Shown piece after piece: positions 6,595 to 9,528 of a stretch of DNA of 9,528 nt. The notes below the pieces were generated by a model. That model worked only from the letters and a program-made list of their open reading frames with translations. It was not told the DNA's origin and ran no database searches. The translations under genes and the position numbers were made by a program. How positions within the stretch are numbered: position 1 is the first letter of the stretch; every line of letters starts with the position of its first letter. The stretch comes from Syntrophus sp. (in: bacteria) (GTDB lineage Bacteria > Desulfobacterota > Syntrophia > Syntrophales > UBA5619). Location: contig PNOO01000082.1 in assembly GCA_013824905.1 (NCBI GenBank), positions 1-9,528 on the forward strand. The letters run 5' to 3'.

Positions 6595-7083
6595 ATGGCC
6601 GGTCTTTTTGACAAAATCAAAAAAGATGTGAAGAAGGGGATCGAAGAAGGGATTGCGGTCGTAAAAGAAGGGGCAAGTGTCGTATCCGGGAAGATGGGTG
6701 AACTCACGGCAGAAGGTAAAAGGCAGTATAAGATGTTTGATATGAAGGCGAAGATACAAAGTCAGATGACCGAGCTGGGGGGGAGGGCGTATGATGTCCT
6801 CGACAGCAAGAAAAGTCCGGCCGCAGACGGCAAAGTAAAAGCGGTATATGAAAAGATCAAGAAACTCGAAGAGCAGTTACACAAGCTCGAAGGGGGGAAA
6901 GGGACAAAAGCCGCGGCCCCAAAAAAACCTGCAAGGAAAGCAAAAGCGACCCAGAAAAGGACTACAAAGGCGGCAGCGAAGAACACGGCAGCGAAATCAA
7001 AAGCAACCCCGAAAAAAAACGTAAAGGCGGCGGCGAAAAAGACGGCAAGGAAAGCCGCCAAAAAGGCGCCGGCTAAAAAGTAA
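6595..7083 (+). CDS. Small helical protein with histone-H1/AlgP-like Lys-Ala tail
   Basis: Residues 1-100 are predicted mostly helical and charged (MAGLFDKIKKDVKKGIEEGI at the start; YKMFDMKAKIQSQMTELGGRAYDV around 45-68; a likely coiled coil VKAVYEKIKKLEEQLHKLE at 81-99). I recall similar N-termini in hypothetical proteins of Desulfobacterota, without an assigned function. Residues about 101-162 are low-complexity Lys/Ala/Thr with AAPKKPARKA, TTKAAAKN and NVKAAAKKTARKAAKK, resembling the tails of histone H1, AlgP and HC1/HC2. Such tails bind DNA without sequence preference, so a nucleoid-associated role is likely. There is no signal peptide or membrane segment. AAGGAGG at 6583-6589 sets the start. 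The desulfoferrodoxin gene follows after 38 bp with its own ribosome site, suggesting one transcript. Only the tail-based DNA-binding call is well founded. Confidence 0.85.
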   Translation: MAGLFDKIKKDVKKGIEEGIAVVKEGASVVSGKMGELTAEGKRQYKMFDMKAKIQSQMTELGGRAYDVLDSKKSPAADGKVKAVYEKIKKLEEQLHKLEGGKGTKAAAPKKPARKAKATQKRTTKAAAKNTAAKSKATPKKNVKAAAKKTARKAAKKAPAKK

Positions 7084-7121
7084 ATTGAAAAACGCTTAAA
7101 CGAAAGAAGCGGAGGAGCACC

Positions 7122-7496
7122 ATGGCAAATAGATACGACGTATATAAATGCGAGGTTTGCGGCCATATCGTGGAAGTCCTGCACGAGGGGGCGGGTGAGC
7201 TGGTGTGTTGCGGCCAGCCCATGAAGCTGATGAAGGAAAACACGACGGATGCGGCAAAGGAAAAGCATGTTCCCGTCGTGGAAAAAGCGGCGGGTGGTGT
7301 AAAGGTAAAGATAGGCAGTGTCGCCCACCCCATGGAGGAGAAGCATTACATCGAGTGGATCGAGATTATCGCCGACGGTAAAGCGTACCGGCAGTTCCTT
7401 GCGCCGGGTCAGGCGCCGGAGGCGATTTTCCCGGTGGAGGCGGCGAAAATTACGGCGCGGGAATACTGCAATCTCCACGGCCTCTGGAAATCATAA
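7122..7496 (+). CDS. dfx: Desulfoferrodoxin (class I superoxide reductase)
   Basis: This cytoplasmic non-haem iron protein reduces superoxide to hydrogen peroxide without releasing oxygen, usually with electrons from rubredoxin, and is typical of anaerobes. All ligands are present in 124 residues. Center I (desulforedoxin domain) has C10-x-x-C13 and C29-C30. Center II has E47-K-H49 in the EKHVP loop, H69, H75 and C116-x-x-H119 near the end (YCNLHGLWK). Having all four Center I cysteines makes it the two-iron class I form rather than neelaredoxin. GGAGGAG at 7111-7117 sets the start. It lies 38 bp after the histone-like gene on the same strand and is probably co-transcribed with it. No rubredoxin gene is adjacent in this window. 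Confidence 0.96.
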   Translation: MANRYDVYKCEVCGHIVEVLHEGAGELVCCGQPMKLMKENTTDAAKEKHVPVVEKAAGGVKVKIGSVAHPMEEKHYIEWIEIIADGKAYRQFLAPGQAPEAIFPVEAAKITAREYCNLHGLWKS

Positions 7497-7534
7497 GACG
7501 ATAAAGCCATCGGGAATATGAGGAGAGGATGCCG

Positions 7535-7562
7535 ATGCCTTGCCGCAAGTGCGGCAAGGCAT
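7535..7562 (+). repeat. Perfect 28-bp palindrome (13-bp arms, 2-base centre)
   Basis: ATGCCTTGCCGCA (7535-7547) and TGCGGCAAGGCAT (7550-7562) are exact inverse complements around AG. It lies 38 bp after the desulfoferrodoxin stop. As RNA it would be a very stable stem, but no U-tract follows (the next bases are ATGCGGACCTCC), so it is not a standard intrinsic terminator. It could be a Rho-type or processing hairpin, or a DNA-level operator. It also overlaps a small open frame in which the arms encode CRKCGKA. Confidence 0.75.
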
Positions 7563-7618
7563 ATGCGGACCTCCTCCCCCTTTGCAGTCTCAATAGCATC
7601 GGGCTTTTGGAAAAGTGA
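7535..7618 (+). CDS. Possible 27-residue CxxCG zinc-knuckle mini-protein
   Basis: The frame begins MPCRKCGKAYADLLPLC and ends at TGA 7616-7618. AGGAG (7521-7525) sits nine bases before this ATG; a second ATG two codons earlier (7529) is too close to it. The CxxCG motif at residues 3-7 and a third Cys at 17 recall the small CPxCG-type zinc-finger proteins, but only one full knuckle is present and the C-terminus is not recognisable. The start coincides exactly with the palindrome, so the codons may reflect the palindrome rather than a protein. I cannot decide between the two. Confidence 0.22.
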   Translation: MPCRKCGKAYADLLPLCSLNSIGLLEK

Positions 7619-7766
7619 AACCGGGACTGTTTCACAACTGGCATCCCATCGTCCCCTGCCTCTTACTCACTATCCGAATACATGGTGTTGCATTCCCGAA
7701 AAATATCCCGTTCCCCTCTCAGCGGGAGGGACACGGAGTCGTGATCTGCGAACCTTCGAAATGCTA
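7619..7766. other. Non-coding stretch upstream of the LacI-family gene
   Basis: Together with the palindrome region this makes a gene-poor interval of 338 bases (7497-7834). I see no credible protein in either strand here; the open frames give low-similarity, Ser/Pro-rich translations. A short TCCCG/CGGGA inverted repeat around 7708-7729 is too weak to interpret. The interval ends in the promoter of the repressor gene. Confidence 0.4.
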
Positions 7767-7795
7767 TTGACAACCCTCTTAAAATAGCCTATTCC
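7767..7795 (+). promoter_or_regulatory. Sigma-70 promoter of the LacI-family repressor gene
   Basis: TTGACA (7767-7772) is a perfect -35 box. After a 17-base spacer comes TATTCC (7790-7795), a weak -10 box matching at the first three positions. Transcription would start near 7802, inside the palindrome that follows. The geometry is the same as in the promoter after the repressor gene. Confidence 0.6.
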
Positions 7796-7797
7796 TC

Positions 7798-7813
7798 TGG
7801 TAAAGCTTTACCA
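7798..7813 (+). promoter_or_regulatory. Palindromic operator, probably for the LacI-family repressor (autoregulation)
   Basis: TGGTAAAGCTTTACCA is a perfect 16-bp palindrome starting two bases after the -10 box and covering the likely transcription start. Thirteen bases (AAAGCTTTACCAT) recur in the second site at 8885-8900. Even palindromes of this length are typical LacI-family operators, though the centre is GC rather than the more usual CG. A repressor bound here would block its own gene. Confidence 0.75.
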
Positions 7814-7834
7814 TTACCTTCCCGGAGGGATTTT

Positions 7835-8857
7835 ATGCCCAATATTTTAGATGTTGCCCTCAAAGCCCATGTCTCCATTGCCACCGTATCGCGTGTGGTC
7901 AACAAGAGTCATCACAAGGTCAACCTGGCCACGCAGGAGAGGGTTCGGGAGGCCATCCGGGAGCTGGACTATCGTCCCAATGCCCTTGCCAAGGGGCTTC
8001 TCATGAAAAAAACCATGACGATCGGGATCATCATCCCCGATATCTCCAATCCCTACTATGCCGAGATCGTCCGGGGCATCCAGGATGTGGCCGACCAGGC
8101 CGGATATGCGGTCACGCTCCACAACACGGATAAGAAGCCGGAGGGGATCATCCGCTATATTTATCTCCTCCGGGAGAAATCGGCCGACGGGATCATCTTC
8201 AGCGGCGGGATCATCAATGGCCAAGAAACCCTTTCTATTCTGAAAGAACTGAGAGAGAGAGTTGTCGTGATCGGCCGTCATGAAGTCGATTTCCCTGCGG
8301 TCATGGTCGACAACATCGGCGGGGCCGCCCGAGCCGTTCAGCATTTGTTCGATATCGGCCACAGGCGGATCGGTTTCATCGGCGGACCGGACGGATCCAC
8401 GACGGCTCTGGATCGTCTTACGGGATATAAAAATACCATCGCCCAAAACGGAGTGACCTTTTCTCCGAGGCTTGTAAAAAAAGGCATGTGGACGCCGAAA
8501 AGCGGCTATCTCCTGGGAACGGAGCTTCTGAAAGGGAAGGGCAGGCCCACGGCGATAGTGGCCGCCAATGACCCAATGGCCTTCGGCGCCATCAAGGCGG
8601 CCAAGGCGTTGGGGCTGGTAGTGCCGAAAGATCTCGCCGTTGTGGGATTTGACGACATTCCCCTGAGCTCCTATTTCGACCCGCCCCTGACAACGGTAAA
8701 GATTCCCATGCATGACCTGGGCGCCGCTTCCATGACGATGTTGCTCAACCTCATTTCCGGAGAAAAGTTCAAGAAAGTAAAGCTCTTCAAAACAACACTC
8801 CAGGTCCGGGAGTCCACCGTAGAGCCGTTGAAAAAAGCCGACAGAAAAAAGTATTGA
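7835..8857 (+). CDS. LacI/GalR-family transcriptional repressor
   Basis: This 340-residue protein has the full LacI-family layout. Residues 3-24 form the HTH (NILDVALKAHVSIATVSRVVN, recognition helix from about S14 to V22). YRPNALAKGL (47-56) is the hinge helix with the minor-groove Leu51. From residue 61 the periplasmic-binding-like sensor begins with MTIGIIIPDISNPYYAEIVRGI, followed by ADGIIFSGG, DNIGGAARAVQHLFDIGHRRIGFIGG, AIVAANDPMAFGAIKAAKALG and VVGFDDIPLSSYFDPPLTTV. Such proteins bind palindromes and release on binding a small ligand, usually a sugar or nucleoside; the ligand here is unknown. GGAGGG at 7824-7829 sets the start. Near-identical palindromes flank the gene in its own promoter and in that of the creatininase homologue, pointing to autoregulation and local control. 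The stop codon overlaps the next -35 box. Confidence 0.95.
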   Translation: MPNILDVALKAHVSIATVSRVVNKSHHKVNLATQERVREAIRELDYRPNALAKGLLMKKTMTIGIIIPDISNPYYAEIVRGIQDVADQAGYAVTLHNTDKKPEGIIRYIYLLREKSADGIIFSGGIINGQETLSILKELRERVVVIGRHEVDFPAVMVDNIGGAARAVQHLFDIGHRRIGFIGGPDGSTTALDRLTGYKNTIAQNGVTFSPRLVKKGMWTPKSGYLLGTELLKGKGRPTAIVAANDPMAFGAIKAAKALGLVVPKDLAVVGFDDIPLSSYFDPPLTTVKIPMHDLGAASMTMLLNLISGEKFKKVKLFKTTLQVRESTVEPLKKADRKKY

Positions 8858-8882
8858 CAAAGCGCTTTTCGGAAATTATGAT
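8854..8882 (+). promoter_or_regulatory. Strong sigma-70 promoter of the creatininase-family gene
   Basis: TTGACA (8854-8859) and TATGAT (8877-8882) are separated by 17 bases and match the consensus at 11 of 12 positions. The -35 box overlaps the TGA stop of the repressor gene. It starts a transcript with a leader of about 60 bases before the creatininase homologue at 8952. This is the best promoter in the window and it is framed by palindromes. Confidence 0.85.
8859..8868 (+). promoter_or_regulatory. Second palindrome (AAAGCGCTTT) inside the promoter spacer
   Basis: This perfect 10-bp palindrome has the CG centre usual for LacI-family operators and begins on the last base of the -35 box. Its centre is 29 bp from that of the 8885-8900 palindrome. 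It could be an auxiliary half of the same operator system or a site for another regulator. No copy is present in the repressor's own promoter. Confidence 0.4.
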
Positions 8883-8884
8883 AA

Positions 8885-8900
8885 TGGAAAAGCTTTACCA
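8885..8900 (+). promoter_or_regulatory. Operator for the LacI-family repressor before the creatininase-family gene
   Basis: TGGAAAAGCTTTACCA differs from the site at 7798-7813 by one base (A for T at position 4). It likewise begins two bases after the -10 box and covers the likely transcription start, so a bound repressor would block RNA polymerase. Confidence 0.75.
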
Positions 8901-8951
8901 TAGGGCGAACGAAAAAATGCACTCATCTAACAAACGAAAAGGAGAAACACA

Positions 8952-9528
8952 ATGACAGAACATTATGATCTCAATGAAATCCCCTGGACCGACGTCGCCG
9001 CCTCCATCAAGGCGGGTAACGACACGATCATGATCCCCGTCGGCAGCATGGAGAAGCACGGGCATCATGTGCCCCTGGGCGTCGACTCCTACACCACCAT
9101 GGGCAGTGTCGAGTACGCCGCCAAGAAGGCGAAAGTACTCTATACGCCGCTCCTCCCCTTCGGCGTTTCGACCCATCACATGGGCGAACCCGGCTGGGGC
9201 ACCGGCACCGTCACCTTCGCCCCGGAGATCTTTCGCGAGGTCCTGTACAACATCGGCCGCAGCCTGATCTTCTCGGGCTTCAACAAGCTGATCTTCGTCT
9301 CCCACCACGGCACCAACATGGGCTCCCAGGGCGACGCGCTCAGGACTCTACGGGCCGAGACCGGCTGCTTCTGCGCCTACTACAAGACCCCCACGGAGCG
9401 CGATTGCGCCGTCGTCGCCGACCTGATGACGGGTCCCGCCGAGGAAACCCCCGGCTGGCATGCGGGCGAGTTGGAGACCTCCACGACGATGGCCTACATG
9501 AAGGACAAAGGGATCTACGACGGAGCGG
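8952..9528 (+). CDS. Creatininase-family amidohydrolase (partial, 3' end beyond window)
   Basis: The 192 codons visible show the creatininase fold markers. G31-S-M-E34-K-H36-G-H-H-V-P-L-G-V-D45 carries the metal ligands E34, H36 and D45. SHHGTN (117-122) stands in for the usual GHGGN, with H119 as ligand, and WHAGELETS (169-177) gives E173. Members are about 240-270 residues, so the last quarter is missing. The family cleaves small cyclic or linear amides: creatinine, formamide intermediates of riboflavin/F420 synthesis (ArfB) or the mycofactocin precursor (MftE). None of the partner genes of those pathways is in view. LacI-type control suggests a catabolic role on an unknown amide. AAGGAG (8939-8944) lies seven bases before the ATG. 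Codons ending in C are very frequent here, more than in the histone-like gene upstream. Confidence 0.92.
   Translation, partial: MTEHYDLNEIPWTDVAASIKAGNDTIMIPVGSMEKHGHHVPLGVDSYTTMGSVEYAAKKAKVLYTPLLPFGVSTHHMGEPGWGTGTVTFAPEIFREVLYNIGRSLIFSGFNKLIFVSHHGTNMGSQGDALRTLRAETGCFCAYYKTPTERDCAVVADLMTGPAEETPGWHAGELETSTTMAYMKDKGIYDGA

Noticed and set aside
6901..7080. A-rich low-complexity stretch as a tandem DNA repeat or CRISPR-like array
   Set aside because: No exact repeat unit or spacing; the pattern follows Lys and Ala codons of the histone-like tail.
7715..7765. tRNA-like fragment on the minus strand (GGGAGG followed by a TTCGAA-like sequence)
   Set aside because: The arms do not pair into a T-arm and acceptor stem, and no anticodon arm can be drawn.
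7518..7787. Open frame of 89 codons between desulfoferrodoxin and the LacI gene
   Set aside because: Composition is Ser/Pro/Arg-rich without motifs, its start has no better ribosome site than the competing frame, and it runs into the LacI promoter.
7847..8860. Minus-strand open frame of 337 codons over the LacI gene
   Set aside because: Antisense shadow of a clear LacI-family gene; no protein motif on the minus strand.

Overview
The window is high-GC bacterial DNA with strong Shine-Dalgarno sequences before almost every gene. A class I desulfoferrodoxin (superoxide reductase), a lysine/alanine-rich histone-H1-like protein, a type-2 glycerate kinase and an adenine deaminase together suggest an anaerobe, most likely of the Desulfobacterota (Syntrophales-like). 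That placement is inference from gene content, not from a marker gene.

Left part (1-2979), accessory in character. On the minus strand are a WYL-domain transcriptional regulator (running off the left edge), a small MNT-type nucleotidyltransferase and a stand-alone DEDDh 3'-5' exonuclease. On the plus strand, a second MNT nucleotidyltransferase overlaps a DUF86-type HEPN toxin gene. That HEPN gene is broken by a one-base frameshift and by a stop codon that replaces the catalytic Arg. The first MNT gene seems to have lost its HEPN partner as well: only about 70 bp with a HEPN-like start and tail remains. Both MNT/HEPN toxin-antitoxin modules thus appear to keep the nucleotidyltransferase (antitoxin) and to have lost the RNase (toxin).

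Middle part (2980-7618), metabolic and stress genes, all on the plus strand. An adenine deaminase has a structured 5' leader and is followed 104 bp later by a glycerate 2-kinase. After a 210-bp gap come a 162-residue protein with a histone-H1/AlgP-like tail and, 38 bp later, desulfoferrodoxin. These last two look co-transcribed, which pairs a probable nucleoid protein with superoxide detoxification. A perfect 28-bp palindrome then overlaps a possible 27-codon CxxCG mini-gene.

Right part (7619-9528), a regulator and its likely target. A LacI-family repressor is followed by a creatininase-family amidohydrolase that runs off the right edge. Both genes have a TTGACA-type promoter with a 17-bp spacer. 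In both, a near-identical 16-bp palindrome (TGGTAAAGCTTTACCA and TGGAAAAGCTTTACCA) begins two bases after the -10 box. The simplest reading is that the LacI protein represses itself and the catabolic operon starting with the creatininase homologue. The inducer and substrate cannot be told from this window.
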